In this document: positions 46,837-57,486 of the stretch, piece by piece | Layout: every line of letters starts with the position of its first letter | How positions within the stretch are numbered: position 1 is the first letter of the stretch | NCBI GenBank assembly: GCA_018262705.1 | Contig: JADFDQ010000009.1 | Span: 62,001-126,000, forward strand | Reading direction: 5' to 3' | From: Xanthomonas sp. | GTDB lineage: Bacteria > Pseudomonadota > Gammaproteobacteria > Xanthomonadales > Xanthomonadaceae | Length of the DNA: 64,000 nucleotides | Program-made: the position numbers and the translations under genes | Notes under the pieces: generated by a model | What the model was told of the DNA's origin: nothing | The model's database searches: none | The model's input: only the letters and a program-made list of their open reading frames with translations

Positions 46837-48441
46837 TCAGGAGGTCGTGATCGCGCGGGCGCTGGCCAACCGAATTCTGAAACAGCAGCCGCCGCCGGGC
46901 AGGGCGACGTGGCCGAGGTGGGCGCCGCTGGCCAGACACAGCTCGCGGGCGATGTACAAGCCTAGGCCGGTGCCGTGGCTGGAGGTGGTGAAAAATGGCC
47001 GGAATAACTGCGCGGCGACGGCTTCGGGGATGCCCGGGCCGTGGTCGATGATGTCCAGCAGCGGAGCGCCCTTGGGGTCGATGCGAACGTGCAGTTCGAT
47101 CCGCGCCGGCTCGCCGGGCATGCGTCCGTAGATGCGCGCGTTGTGCACCAGCGCGGACACCGCTTGCTGCAACTGGCGACGATCGACCAGGCACGACACT
47201 TCGCCCTCGGGCGTGCGGGCAGCCAGCGTGTCCTGGTCCAGCGGCTGGGTTTGCCGGTAGTCCTCGACGAACAGGCGCGCGAATTCGGCCAGATCGACGT
47301 GCTCGGGCTGGGAACGCTCGCGCCGCGCCAGGCTCAGCACGTCCTCGATGATGCCGTTCATGCGCCGGGTCTGCTGGTAGATGATTTCCAGCAGGCGGCG
47401 GTCGGATTCGGGAATGTCGCGCGATTCTTCCAGCAGCTGGGTGGCGTAGCTGATCGCCGCCAGCGGGTTGCGGATTTCGTGGGCGAGGCTGGCGGAAAAG
47501 CGCCCGAGCGCGGCCAGCGTCAGGGTTTCCGCGCGCCGCGAGGCCAGTTCGGCGTCATCGAGAAACACCAGCACTTGATCGCCCTCGGCCAGCAGGCGGG
47601 CGAAGCGCGGCAGCACCTCGGGCATGTCCGGGGCCAGCTGCAGGGGGGTGGAGTCCATCTTGCCGTCTTTCTTCCAGCGGCGCAGGCGCAAATCGAGCTC
47701 CGGCGCGGCGGTGGCCAGCAGGCGCCGGCCTTCCCCGGCGCTGCCGACCTGCAGGATGGCGGCTTCATTGGCCAGCCGGATTTCGTCCTCGCCATCCACC
47801 AGCAGCACGCCGGTGCGCATGCGGCGGATGATCAGTTCGTTGACCTCGGCCAGGCTTTCGGCCTGACTGCCGCGCCGCGCTGCCAGCGCCTGACTGACCC
47901 GCATCTGCCGTCCCAGCACGGCGATCAGGCTGGTGATGGCCAGATAGCTGATGCCGAACATCAGGATTTCGGCGATCGGACGCTCCGGATTGATTCCGAT
48001 CAGCAGCAGCCACAGATGCTGGGCGAGCAGCGCCACGGCGGCGCTGCTCGCAGCCGCCATGCCGACCCGCAGCGGCAGCAGCAGGGCGGCCGCGCCGATG
48101 TTGAACAGCAGCATCATCGCCACGCCCGAGGCGACCCCGGGCAGCGCGCCGGCCGCGAGCGCCGCAATCACGATGTCGATGGCGATGCCGATCCCTGCCT
48201 GCCAAACGATGCGTCCGCGCCTGCCGCTTGCAAACAGCGCGCTGGCGGCAAGCAGGTAGCCGATGGCGATGGCTTTGGCCAATGACGAGGGTGGGCTGTC
48301 GTCCAGCAGCAGCCCGGTCGGGCTGAACGCGACCAGGCACAGCAGCGCGGCTTCCAACAGCCGGTACAGGGTGAAGTAGTGCAGCTCGCGGCGGCTGTCG
48401 GCGCTGGCGAGCGTTGTTTGCGGCGGCGTGGCCTCGGTCAT
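46837..48441 (-). CDS. pilS: Sensor histidine kinase PilS
   Basis: 534 residues from the ATG at 48441; an ATG at 48465 is also possible. Six membrane helices in the first 190 residues, then a PAS-like region (LLVDGEDEIRLANEAAILQVG), the H-box LAHEIRNPLAAISYATQLLEES and the ATP-binding part with DIIDHGPGIPEA and GTGLGLYIARELC. PilS phosphorylates PilR; in Pseudomonas it senses pilin in the membrane. The pilS-pilR-pilA layout is preserved here with the XRE unit inserted. Confidence 0.93.
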   Translation of the reverse strand: MTEATPPQTTLASADSRRELHYFTLYRLLEAALLCLVAFSPTGLLLDDSPPSSLAKAIAIGYLLAASALFASGRRGRIVWQAGIGIAIDIVIAALAAGALPGVASGVAMMLLFNIGAAALLLPLRVGMAAASSAAVALLAQHLWLLLIGINPERPIAEILMFGISYLAITSLIAVLGRQMRVSQALAARRGSQAESLAEVNELIIRRMRTGVLLVDGEDEIRLANEAAILQVGSAGEGRRLLATAAPELDLRLRRWKKDGKMDSTPLQLAPDMPEVLPRFARLLAEGDQVLVFLDDAELASRRAETLTLAALGRFSASLAHEIRNPLAAISYATQLLEESRDIPESDRRLLEIIYQQTRRMNGIIEDVLSLARRERSQPEHVDLAEFARLFVEDYRQTQPLDQDTLAARTPEGEVSCLVDRRQLQQAVSALVHNARIYGRMPGEPARIELHVRIDPKGAPLLDIIDHGPGIPEAVAAQLFRPFFTTSSHGTGLGLYIARELCLASGAHLGHVALPGGGCCFRIRLASARAITTS

Positions 48442-48568
48442 CGGTTGCGAGTATGCGCGATGCATGCGGACAAACAACGCATGACGCGCCGCAACACGTT
48501 AAAATGGGCGTTCTTTGACGCGTTTTGCTGCTTGCACGCGCCCGTCTTCACGCTCTCCGGGGTGATTC

Positions 48569-49729
<1,161 letters not shown>

Positions 49730-49738
49730 CCTCATTTC

Positions 49739-49809
49739 GTAGGAGCGCACCGCAGGGGCGCGATCGGGGCTTCGTTAAATGCGTTCGCGCCCCTGCGGTG
49801 CGCTCCTAC
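49739..49809. repeat. Pair of REP elements as a near-perfect hairpin between sucC and sucD
   Basis: Forward short copy at 49739-49764 (GTAGGAGCGCACCGCAGGGG onward) and exact inverse at 49784-49809, with a 19-base loop. The whole 71 bases could fold into one long stem inside the sucCD message. The sucD ribosome site (AAGGA) follows 13 bases later. Confidence 0.9.
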
Positions 49810-49831
49810 AGGGCAATCTAAGGAATCTTCC

Positions 49832-50710
49832 ATGTCTGTTTTGATTGATAAAAATACCAAGGTGCTGGTGCAGGGCTTCACCGGCTCGCAGGGCAGCTTC
49901 CACGCCCAGCAGATGCTGGATTACGGCACGAAAGTTGTCGGTGGCGTGACCCCCGGCAAGGGCGGCAGCGCGCATCTTGGCCTGCCGGTGTTCGACACCG
50001 TGGCTCAAGCGGTGCAGGCCACCGGCGCCAATGCATCGGTGATCTACGTGCCGCCGCCGTTCGCGGCCGACGCGATCATGGAAGCCGCCGATGCGGGCAT
50101 CAAGGTGATCGTGTGCATCACCGAAGGCATCCCGGTGCTGGACATGCTGCGCGTCAAGAACGTGCTCAAGGGCCATCCGGAGACGGTGCTGGTCGGGCCG
50201 AACTGCCCCGGCGTCATCACCCCCGGGGCATGCAAGATCGGCATCATGCCCGGCCACATCCACATGCCGGGCAAGATCGCGATCGTCTCGCGTTCGGGCA
50301 CGCTGACCTATGAAGCGGTCAAGCAGACCACCGACGTCGGCCTCGGCCAGTCCACGGTGATCGGGATCGGCGGCGACCCGATCAACGGGCTGAACTTCAT
50401 CGACTGCCTGAAGCTGTTCCAGAACGATCCGCAGACCGAAGGCATCATCATGGTCGGCGAGATCGGCGGGCGCGCCGAGGAAGATGCGGCCGAGTTCATC
50501 GCCCGGCACGTCAGCAAGCCGGTGGTCGGATTCATCGCCGGCGCCACCGCGCCCAAGGGCAAGCGCATGGGTCACGCCGGCGCGATCGCCTCGGGCGGTT
50601 CGGGTACGGCCGAGGGCAAGTTCGCGGCGATGGAAAAGGCCGGCATCACCACCGTGCGCACCCCGGGCGAACTGGGCAAGGCGATTGCGGCGCGGCTGGC
50701 CGCGAAATAA
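49832..50710 (+). CDS. sucD: Succinyl-CoA synthetase alpha subunit
   Basis: 292 residues. CoA-binding domain ([22 protein letters not shown]) and the phosphohistidine loop [17 protein letters not shown] near the end. Partner of SucC. Its strong ribosome site AAGGA lies just behind a REP hairpin; a REP pair and a bidirectional terminator follow it. Confidence 0.97.
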   Translation: MSVLIDKNTKVLVQGFTGSQGSFHAQQMLDYGTKVVGGVTPGKGGSAHLGLPVFDTVAQAVQATGANASVIYVPPPFAADAIMEAADAGIKVIVCITEGIPVLDMLRVKNVLKGHPETVLVGPNCPGVITPGACKIGIMPGHIHMPGKIAIVSRSGTLTYEAVKQTTDVGLGQSTVIGIGGDPINGLNFIDCLKLFQNDPQTEGIIMVGEIGGRAEEDAAEFIARHVSKPVVGFIAGATAPKGKRMGHAGAIASGGSGTAEGKFAAMEKAGITTVRTPGELGKAIAARLAAK

Positions 50711-50711
50711 C

Positions 50712-50804
50712 ATCGCGCCCCTGCGGTGCGCTCCTACGAGGCATTGCGCCGATTTGGAGCACTTTTGTAGGAGCGCATCGAGGCCGCAGGCCGAGAGGCG
50801 CGAT
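50712..50804. repeat. REP pair (reverse short, forward long) after sucD
   Basis: Reverse short copy at 50712-50737 starting one base after the sucD stop TAA, and forward long copy at 50767-50804 (GTAGGAGCGCATCGAGGCC onward, loop GCA). The terminator follows within 40 bases. Confidence 0.85.
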
Positions 50805-50840
50805 GGGCTTGGCATGAACGTGTGCGCGCCACTGGGGGCG

Positions 50841-50874
50841 CAAAAAAACGGCGGCCGGATGGCCGCCGTTTTTC
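50841..50874. terminator. Bidirectional terminator between sucD and hppA
   Basis: AAAAAAACGGCGGCC-GGAT-GGCCGCCGTTTTT: a nine-base stem with A-run and T-run on the two sides, so it can end both sucCD (plus) and hppA (minus). Confidence 0.9.
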
Positions 50875-50893
50875 GTTCGACTCCCGAGAGCAA

Positions 50894-53170
50894 TTAATTG
50901 CTGTTGGGGCTCTCGTGTGTGGGCTGTGCTGAGGCATCCGCAGCAGTCGGCGAAGTCGCGTTCGGAGCGGTCTCGATCGTGGCGGCATCGGTCATGGCAG
51001 CATCGGTCGCCGCATCCGCAGAGGCCGCATCAGCCGTCGCGTCCTGATCGGCCGGTGCGGCGGTGTCGACCACGGTCTCGGTCGTGCCGACTTCGATCGC
51101 TACTGGCGCTGCGGCCGGCGTCGTGTTGGCGGTGTTCACCGGCAGCAGCGGTACGATCAGCAGCGCCACGATGTTGATGATCTTGATCAGCGGGTTCACG
51201 GCCGGGCCGGCGGTGTCCTTGTAGGGATCGCCCACGGTATCGCCGGTGACGGCGGCCTTGTGCGCCTCGGAACCCTTGCCGCCGAAATTGCCGTCTTCGA
51301 TGTACTTCTTGGCGTTATCCCACGCGCCGCCGCCGGTGGTCATCGAGATCGCCACGAAGATGCCGGTCACAATGGTGCCGATCAGCAGCCCACCCAGTGC
51401 CTGCGGGCCCAGTGCCATGCCCACCACCACCGGCACTGCGACGGGCAGCAAGGACGGCACGATCATTTCCTTGATCGCCGACTTGGTCAGCATGTCCACT
51501 GCCTTGTCGTACTGCGGCTTGCCGCTGCCGTCCATGATGCCTTTGATCTCACGGAACTGGCGGCGCACTTCTTCCACCACCGCGCCCGCCGCACGGCCCA
51601 CGGCTTCCATCGCCATCGCGCCGAACAGATAGGGGATCAGGCCGCCGATCAGCAGGCCGACGATCACCATGTGGTTGCTCAGGTCGAAGGTGAAGCTGAC
51701 ATCCGGGTGTGCGGTTTGCAGGTTGTGGGTGTAGTCGGCGAACAGCACCAGCGCAGCCAGCGCGGCCGAACCGATGGCATAGCCCTTGGTGACGGCCTTG
51801 GTGGTATTGCCCACCGCGTCCAGCGGGTCGGTGACGCTGCGCACCTCGGCCGGCAACTCCGCCATTTCGGCGATACCGCCGGCGTTGTCGGTGATCGGGC
51901 CGTAGGCATCCAGCGCCACGATCATCCCCGCCATCGACAGCATCGAGGTGGCCGCAATCGCAATGCCATACAGGCCACCCAGCTGGTGGGCGCCGAGGAT
52001 CGAAGCACACACCGCCAGCACCGGCAGTGCGGTGGACTTCATCGACACACCCAGACCGGCAATGATGTTGGTGCCGTGGCCGGTGGTGGAGGCCTGCGCA
52101 ACGTGCTTGACCGGCGCGTACTGGGTACCGGTGTAGTACTCGGTGATCCACACGATCACGCCGGTCAGCAGCAGCCCGATCAGTGCGCAACCGTACAGGT
52201 TCATCGCACCGAACGACGAGTCGCCCATCAGCTGGGTGGTGATCGGATAGAACGCCACCGCCGCCAGCACGGCCGACACAATCACGCCGCGATACAGCGC
52301 GCCCATGATGTTGGGGTTGCTGCCCGACACCTTGACGAAGAAGGTGCCGATGATCGAGGCGATGATCGAAGCGCCGCCCAGCACCAGCGGATACAGCACC
52401 GCGTGCTGGCCGACGGTGGCGACCATCAGGCTGCCCAGCAGCATGGTGGCAATCACCGTGACGGCATAGGTTTCGAACAGATCGGCCGCCATCCCCGCAC
52501 AGTCGCCGACGTTATCGCCGACGTTGTCGGCGATCACCGCCGGGTTGCGCGGGTCGTCTTCCGGAATGCCGGCTTCGACCTTGCCCACCAAGTCCGCGCC
52601 CACGTCGGCGCCCTTGGTGAAGATGCCGCCACCCAATCGCGCGAAGATCGAGATCAGCGAGGAACCGAAGGCCAGCCCGACCAGCGCGTGCAGCGCCTTG
52701 TCTTCCGCCACGCCCATCTTGCCCAACGTGAACCAGTAGCCGGCCACGCCCAGCAGGCCCAGACCAACCACCAGCATGCCGGTGATCGCGCCGCCCTTGA
52801 ACGCCACGTCCATCGCCGGGCCCATGCCGCTGCGGGCGGCTTCGGCGGTGCGCACGTTGGCGCGCACGGAGACGTTCATACCGATGTAACCGGCGGCGCC
52901 GGAGAGGATGGCGCCGATCGCGAAACCAATCGCGGTGTGCCAACCTAGGAAGAAACCGATCAGCACCAGCAGCACGACGCCGGCAATCGCAATCGTGGCG
53001 TACTGGCGGTTGAGGTAGGCGCGAGCGCCTTCCTGGATCGCGCCGGCGATTTCCTGCATCCGCTCGTTGCCGGCGGGCTGCTTGTTAATCCACGCGGCCG
53101 TCCACAGGCCGTAGAGGATCGCGATACCGGCGCAGACCAGCGCCAGCACTAAACCGTATTGCTCCAGCAT
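50894..53170 (-). CDS. hppA: K+-independent proton-pumping pyrophosphatase with acidic C-terminal tail
   Basis: 758 residues, polytopic membrane pump that couples PPi hydrolysis to H+ export. Active-site blocks are [21 protein letters not shown] and [19 protein letters not shown]. The cation-type site reads [15 protein letters not shown] at about 455, with the Lys that marks the K+-independent class. The last 80 residues (about 679-758) after the final membrane helix form an extra tail rich in Ala, Thr and Asp, not found in usual members of about 680-700. Ribosome site GGGGAG before the ATG. Confidence 0.95.
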   Translation of the reverse strand: MLEQYGLVLALVCAGIAILYGLWTAAWINKQPAGNERMQEIAGAIQEGARAYLNRQYATIAIAGVVLLVLIGFFLGWHTAIGFAIGAILSGAAGYIGMNVSVRANVRTAEAARSGMGPAMDVAFKGGAITGMLVVGLGLLGVAGYWFTLGKMGVAEDKALHALVGLAFGSSLISIFARLGGGIFTKGADVGADLVGKVEAGIPEDDPRNPAVIADNVGDNVGDCAGMAADLFETYAVTVIATMLLGSLMVATVGQHAVLYPLVLGGASIIASIIGTFFVKVSGSNPNIMGALYRGVIVSAVLAAVAFYPITTQLMGDSSFGAMNLYGCALIGLLLTGVIVWITEYYTGTQYAPVKHVAQASTTGHGTNIIAGLGVSMKSTALPVLAVCASILGAHQLGGLYGIAIAATSMLSMAGMIVALDAYGPITDNAGGIAEMAELPAEVRSVTDPLDAVGNTTKAVTKGYAIGSAALAALVLFADYTHNLQTAHPDVSFTFDLSNHMVIVGLLIGGLIPYLFGAMAMEAVGRAAGAVVEEVRRQFREIKGIMDGSGKPQYDKAVDMLTKSAIKEMIVPSLLPVAVPVVVGMALGPQALGGLLIGTIVTGIFVAISMTTGGGAWDNAKKYIEDGNFGGKGSEAHKAAVTGDTVGDPYKDTAGPAVNPLIKIINIVALLIVPLLPVNTANTTPAAAPVAIEVGTTETVVDTAAPADQDATADAASADAATDAAMTDAATIETAPNATSPTAADASAQPTHESPNSN

Positions 53171-53366
53171 GGAACTCTCCCCGGAGTAGCGTGAAAATTG
53201 CGGTGAATGGCGTGCCCGCGTTCAGGGCAACCCTGCAATTATCGCGCAGAACCGGGGCCTACGGAACGGGTTCAGGCGCAAAAGCCGGCCATTTCCCCGG
53301 ATTCAGGTGGGTCGTGGCAGGCTTGTTCTGGACAAAACGTCGCAAATTCTGCCGCCTGACTCAGCC

Positions 53367-53900
53367 ATGCCTCCCGTACTGCGCCCGTTGCTCGGCTTCC
53401 CCCTTTTGTTCCTCGCCGCACTGCCGGGCACGACGCAAGCCGGTCCCGCGGACGCCGCGCCCGAAATCCAGCGGCCGACGCTGGAACCGCAGCGCGACGG
53501 CGCCCCGTTTATCCTGCGCGTCATTCCCGAGGCTTGCGCGCGCCTTGAGGGAACGTTTACAGGCGATCCGGCGCGCCCATTTTCCATGCGCGCGCAGCCC
53601 ACGCGCTCCGGCTGCCAGCCTCGCGCGCAGCTTGTCGATGCCGCCTCGGCCCGGCCTTCCGCGAAAACCGGCTGGATATTGAATGACCGGATTCGAGTGC
53701 CCAGCGCGCGCTGTCCGACGCAGATGGCCGTGGTCGAAATCTGGCGCGACGGCAAATCGAACACCGTCCCTTCCCGCGACGCCCAAGGGCGCGTGCGCAT
53801 CTACCTGCACGACGCCCTGTCTGCGGGTTCGCGCGGTCAAACGCCTGCGCTGCCGCGCTTTGCAACACGACTCACGATGCAGGGAGCGGCCTGCCGCTGA
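53367..53900 (+). CDS. Small secreted protein of unknown function
   Basis: 177 residues from the ATG at 53367 (a longer frame opens at 53307). The signal peptide MPPVLRPLLGFPLLFLAALPGTTQAG ends near residue 25 (AQAG site). Four cysteines (ACARL, SGCQ, ARCPT and GAACR) suggest two disulfides in the periplasm. No catalytic motif is seen. It stands alone on the plus strand, divergent from hppA. Confidence 0.7.
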   Translation: MPPVLRPLLGFPLLFLAALPGTTQAGPADAAPEIQRPTLEPQRDGAPFILRVIPEACARLEGTFTGDPARPFSMRAQPTRSGCQPRAQLVDAASARPSAKTGWILNDRIRVPSARCPTQMAVVEIWRDGKSNTVPSRDAQGRVRIYLHDALSAGSRGQTPALPRFATRLTMQGAACR

Positions 53901-53934
53901 GGAACGGCCTTCGCACATGCCTCAATGCCGCGTT

Positions 53935-54139
53935 GCAGGAGCGCATCGAGGCCGCATTTGTAGGAGCGCATCGAGGCCGCATTTGTAGGAGCGCATCAAG
54001 GCCGCAGGCCGAGAGGCGCGATGGAATGGAATGTGGGCGTCACGCCAATCGCGCCCCTGCGGTGCGCTCCTACGGGGTATTTCGACGATTTGGAGCGCAT
54101 TTTCGTAGCAGCGCATCGAGGCCGCAATCGCGCGCCTAC
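53935..54139. repeat. REP cluster with truncated long copies in tandem
   Basis: Two truncated forward long copies in a 25-base tandem (53935-53956, 53960-53981), then a complete long copy (53985-54022), a reverse short copy (54048-54073) and a degenerate hairpin (54105-54139). The 235-base space between the two genes consists almost wholly of this. Confidence 0.85.
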
Positions 54140-54372
54140 GGCTGGATATCATCAGGAATCGTCACCCGTTTAAGCCGCCCGCCGGCGCCGGATTTGATCG
54201 TCACGGATGACTTTGCGCAGCCGAAAGTGTGTGCCACCAGTTCGATCAGTTCGGCGTTGGCCTTGCCGTCCACCGGCGGGGATTTGAGCAGGGCCAGCCA
54301 TGTCCCGTCGTCTTGTCGAACCAAGCCGCTGGTTCGGGAATTGGGCTTGGCTTTGATGTGCAGGATCGGCAT
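54136..54372 (-). CDS. DUF167 family protein (YggU-like)
   Basis: 78 residues. MPILHIKAKPNSRTSGLV, then SPPVDGKANAELIELVA and KSSVTIKSGAGGRLKRVTI are the DUF167 pattern of E. coli YggU. Function unknown in bacteria. Its stop lies inside a degenerate REP hairpin. Confidence 0.85.
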   Translation of the reverse strand: MPILHIKAKPNSRTSGLVRQDDGTWLALLKSPPVDGKANAELIELVAHTFGCAKSSVTIKSGAGGRLKRVTIPDDIQP

Positions 54373-54464
54373 GGCTACAGCATCGCATGCATCGAGCGCC
54401 CAAGAAAAAGCGCGGATCCTTACGCACGCAAGCCGACTCGATCAATCAGGACGCAGCATTCAAG

Positions 54465-54938
54465 TCAATTGCTGGCGTAAAGCGGATCGCGTTTGCCGGT
54501 GACTATGCGAAGAAACGTCAGCGCGTTGCTGTCGGCAAGACGAGAACCGACGGCAGTGCGCGTGATCCGGACAAAGCTGCGATTACCCGAGAGCAAGACG
54601 ACTGAAACGCTCTGGCCATTGACCATGAAAGTGTGGGTTCCGGGAGCCAGTCGAAATGCGACGCTGGTGCTGCGTGGCAACCGGATCACACGGTCTGAAC
54701 TGTCGCCCAGCGCAACTTCTTGGGCGAAGCCGTCTTCACCACGGTAAAAGACGACTTGCGCGCCAGCGGCTGGGACGGTGCCTACAACTTCGTCGATGAG
54801 CCGATCGGCGATCCATTGGTCTTCTGCCGTGATGTAGGCCGTTCCGTATTGTTCGTAGCGGACGTTCTGGGCCGCAGCGGACAGCGCGATGGAAAAAAGG
54901 ACGGCAGCGGCAAGTCCTTTCAACAAGATGGCGTTCAC
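54465..54938 (-). CDS. Secreted protein of unknown function
   Basis: 157 residues. The start is GTG at 54938, fixed by an exceptionally good ribosome site (GGAGGTGAT, six bases away). The signal peptide MNAILLKGLAAAVLFSIALS ends at about residue 24 (SAAAQ/N). The mature part is beta-rich, with FYRGEDGF and APGTHTFMVNGQSVSVVLLSG, like small carbohydrate-binding or pili/amyloid-associated domains, but I cannot name a family. It follows a CsgG-like gene on the same strand. Confidence 0.7.
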   Translation of the reverse strand: MNAILLKGLAAAVLFSIALSAAAQNVRYEQYGTAYITAEDQWIADRLIDEVVGTVPAAGAQVVFYRGEDGFAQEVALGDSSDRVIRLPRSTSVAFRLAPGTHTFMVNGQSVSVVLLSGNRSFVRITRTAVGSRLADSNALTFLRIVTGKRDPLYASN

Positions 54939-55014
54939 TAATCACCTCCAAAGCGAGGAAGTGATATCAACCATACGCCAACGCCGGCCGATTGTGCGAC
55001 CGTTCGTCGGAACC

Positions 55015-55041
55015 GCGGCGGGTGCAAAACGCACCCGCCGC
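55015..55041. other. Strong GC hairpin between the CsgG-like and secreted-protein genes
   Basis: GCGGCGGGTGC and GCACCCGCCGC with loop AAAAC, a perfect 11-base stem. There is no T-run, so it is not a standard terminator. It could stabilise the upstream message. Confidence 0.5.
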
Positions 55042-55117
55042 CGCGATCAGCAAACCTGCCGAGGCGGCATCAGTCGTCGGTGAATCGCGCAATTCCCGCT
55101 TCCATCGCGGTGGCGCC

Positions 55118-55912
55118 TTACTGGCCGACCGGCAAGTTGCCGCCGCGACCGAGGCCGCCGTCGACTTCCTGCGCCTGGTACTCGCGCAGGGACACGACCA
55201 GGTTGTTGTAGGCGTTGACGAAGGCGGCCGCAATCGCCTTGCCTTCCGGCGTGCTGGTGTAGCCGCCGAGGCCGCCGAAACCCGAGCCGCCGCCGCCGCC
55301 GAAGCCGAGTGCGAAGTCGGTCTTGGTGGCGTTGCCTTGGGCGATGCCGAGCTGCACGCCGGAACGGTTGTCGATCAGGGTCAGCATGGTCTCGGCTTTC
55401 TTGAATTTCAGTCCGCCGATCAATGCCCCCGCCGCACCCCATTTGCCGCCGAACGAGCCGATCACGCCGCCGATCCCGCCGGCGTCGCTTTGCGAGAAGG
55501 TGATGCTGGGGTTGATGGTGTAGTCGGCGGCGACCATCTGGCCGCGTCCGAAATTGCTGCCCTGGCGTAGCTCGCCGCTGTTCATCAGCTCGCGCTCCTG
55601 CATCATGTTGCGCATGGCGCGGCCGCGCTCGACCACCACGAAGCAGTTGGACTGCTGGATCAGCATGCGGATGACCGGGATGGTCGAGGGCAGGCGCAAA
55701 TCGGATGTGAGGTAGCGGTACCAATCACCCTCCTGCTCTTCCACCACGCCGACCGTGCCCAGCGGCCGATCGCAATGTTCCAGTGTCGGATTGGAGCCGC
55801 GGGAGTTGCTGCCGGCCGCAGAGCCGCGCGGATCGTTCTTGCCGGCCAGTGCCGGGCTGCTGGCAAGGGCGACAGTCAGGGCGAGCGCGAGAGCCGAAAG
55901 AGCAGTTTTCAT
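55118..55912 (-). CDS. CsgG/HfaB-like exported protein
   Basis: 264 residues from the ATG at 55912, with a GAGG site six bases ahead (an ATG two codons earlier overlaps that site). Signal peptide MKTALSALALALTVALASSP ends at ALA/G; there is no lipobox cysteine, unlike CsgG itself. The CsgG-type region is seen in VGVVEEQEGDWYRYLTS, QSNCFVVVERGRAMRNMMQERELMNSG and VAADYTINPSITFSQSD. A glycine-rich run (GGGGGSGFGGLGG) is unusual. CsgG proteins form curli secretion pores, but the missing lipid anchor makes that role uncertain. Confidence 0.75.
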   Translation of the reverse strand: MKTALSALALALTVALASSPALAGKNDPRGSAAGSNSRGSNPTLEHCDRPLGTVGVVEEQEGDWYRYLTSDLRLPSTIPVIRMLIQQSNCFVVVERGRAMRNMMQERELMNSGELRQGSNFGRGQMVAADYTINPSITFSQSDAGGIGGVIGSFGGKWGAAGALIGGLKFKKAETMLTLIDNRSGVQLGIAQGNATKTDFALGFGGGGGSGFGGLGGYTSTPEGKAIAAAFVNAYNNLVVSLREYQAQEVDGGLGRGGNLPVGQ

Positions 55913-56092
55913 GGACATCCTCAAAAGATCGTTCGATGGCGGGTGCCGGCGTGAGCGGCAGTGGAGTGCGGCTGCAAGTCGCGAAGGCCGCGATCTGGGG
56001 CTTCAATATGGCATTAACGCAAATCGGCCGTCCATCCCGGACATGCGGGACTGCCCGGGTCGGGGTGGCGTTCAGCTTCCGGGATGGGGATC

Positions 56093-57349
56093 TCAACCGT
56101 TCCATCGCACCAGCTTGCGCGCCACCGCGGACAGTTTCGGGGTGACGTAGATCGGCAGGCCGTCCTTGGCGAATGGCGGGAAGGCTTCGCCGGCGATCAG
56201 CGGAGCCAGATAGCGCCGGGCGGCCGCGGTGATGCCGTAGCCGTCGGTACGAATGAAGTGGTTGGGCAGCTTTTTTTCGCGGTTGGCGATGCGATCCAGC
56301 GGCGCGATGTCGATGTGCCAGCGGTACGGTGCGTCGCTGTCGCGCACGATCACCGGCATCACCGCGTTCTGCCCGTTCAAGGCGCAGTCGACCGCGGCGC
56401 GACCGACCGCCAGCGCCTGTTCGAGATCGGTTTGACTTGCGATGTGGCGCGCCGAGCGCTGCAGGTAGTCGGGCAGCGTCCAGTGCACCTTCAGCTTGAG
56501 CGCGTGCTGCACGCGCGCGGCCAGGAACGAGGCGGTGCCGCCCAGTTGGACGTGGCCGAAGGCATCGGCCAAACCGCCGGCGTCGGCCACGAAGCGCCCC
56601 TGGGCGTCGCGGATGCCTTCGCTGGCGACCACGACGCAGTGGCCCACGCGCCGCACAGTGGCTTCGACGCGGGCGAGGAAATCGGCTTCATCGAAAACGC
56701 GTTCCGGGAACAGGATCAGGTGCGGCGCGGCGTCGCGACCCTCGCCCGCCAGCCCGGCGGCCGCAGCCAGCCAGCCGGCGTGCCGGCCCATCGCCTCATA
56801 GATGAAGACCTTGGTTGAGGTTTCCGCCATCGCCGCCACGTCCAGCGCGCATTCGCGCACCGACACCGCGGTGTATTTGGCGGCCGAACCGAACCCCGGG
56901 CAGCAGTCGGTGACCACCAGATCGTTGTCGATGGTCTTGGGCACGCCCACGCAAGTCAGCGGGTAGTCGAATTCCTTCGCCAGCTGCGAGACTTTCAGCG
57001 CGGTGTCGGCCGAATCGTTGCCGCCGTTGTAGAGGAACCAGCGCACGTCGTGGGCGCGGAAGACCTCGATCAGGCGCTGGTACTTCGTCCGATCCTCGTC
57101 GAGGGATTTCAGCTTCATCCGGCAGCTGCCGAACACCCCGCCGGGCGTGTGGGCGAGCGCCTTGAGCTCGGCAGGCGTGAGCGCGGTGGCGTCGATCAGG
57201 TCCTCGCGCAGCGCGCCGAGGATGCCGTTGCGTGCGCCCAGCACCCGCACCCTGCGCGACCGCGCCGCCTGCACGACGGCGGCCGCGGTGGCGTTGATGA
57301 CGGCCGTCACGCCGCCGCTTTGTGCGTACAGCAGGCTGCCTTTGGGCAT
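56093..57349 (-). CDS. pfp: Pyrophosphate-dependent 6-phosphofructokinase
   Basis: 418 residues. Glycolytic/gluconeogenic interconversion of fructose 6-phosphate and fructose 1,6-bisphosphate using PPi. The key site is GGND at 109-112 (GGDG in ATP enzymes) and PKTIDND at 137-143. Other blocks are YEAMGRHAGWLAAAA and VASEGIRDAQG. Divergent from adk. Together with HppA it fits an organism that conserves PPi energy. Confidence 0.93.
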   Translation of the reverse strand: MPKGSLLYAQSGGVTAVINATAAAVVQAARSRRVRVLGARNGILGALREDLIDATALTPAELKALAHTPGGVFGSCRMKLKSLDEDRTKYQRLIEVFRAHDVRWFLYNGGNDSADTALKVSQLAKEFDYPLTCVGVPKTIDNDLVVTDCCPGFGSAAKYTAVSVRECALDVAAMAETSTKVFIYEAMGRHAGWLAAAAGLAGEGRDAAPHLILFPERVFDEADFLARVEATVRRVGHCVVVASEGIRDAQGRFVADAGGLADAFGHVQLGGTASFLAARVQHALKLKVHWTLPDYLQRSARHIASQTDLEQALAVGRAAVDCALNGQNAVMPVIVRDSDAPYRWHIDIAPLDRIANREKKLPNHFIRTDGYGITAAARRYLAPLIAGEAFPPFAKDGLPIYVTPKLSAVARKLVRWNG

Positions 57350-57486
57350 GGCGAAGACTCCGAAAACGTTCTGAAGCAGGGCGCGGCTGCGGTAAAGTGG
57401 GCAGGCCGCGGATCGGGTGCAGTCTAGGCGATGCCCATCAGGGCATGCCGGCGCAGCGTCCGTCTGTTCATTCTGGAGTGAAATTC

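Noticed and set aside
51260-52948. 562-codon plus-strand open frame opposite hppA
   Set aside because: Antisense shadow of hppA; His/Arg/Gln-rich, no recognisable domain.
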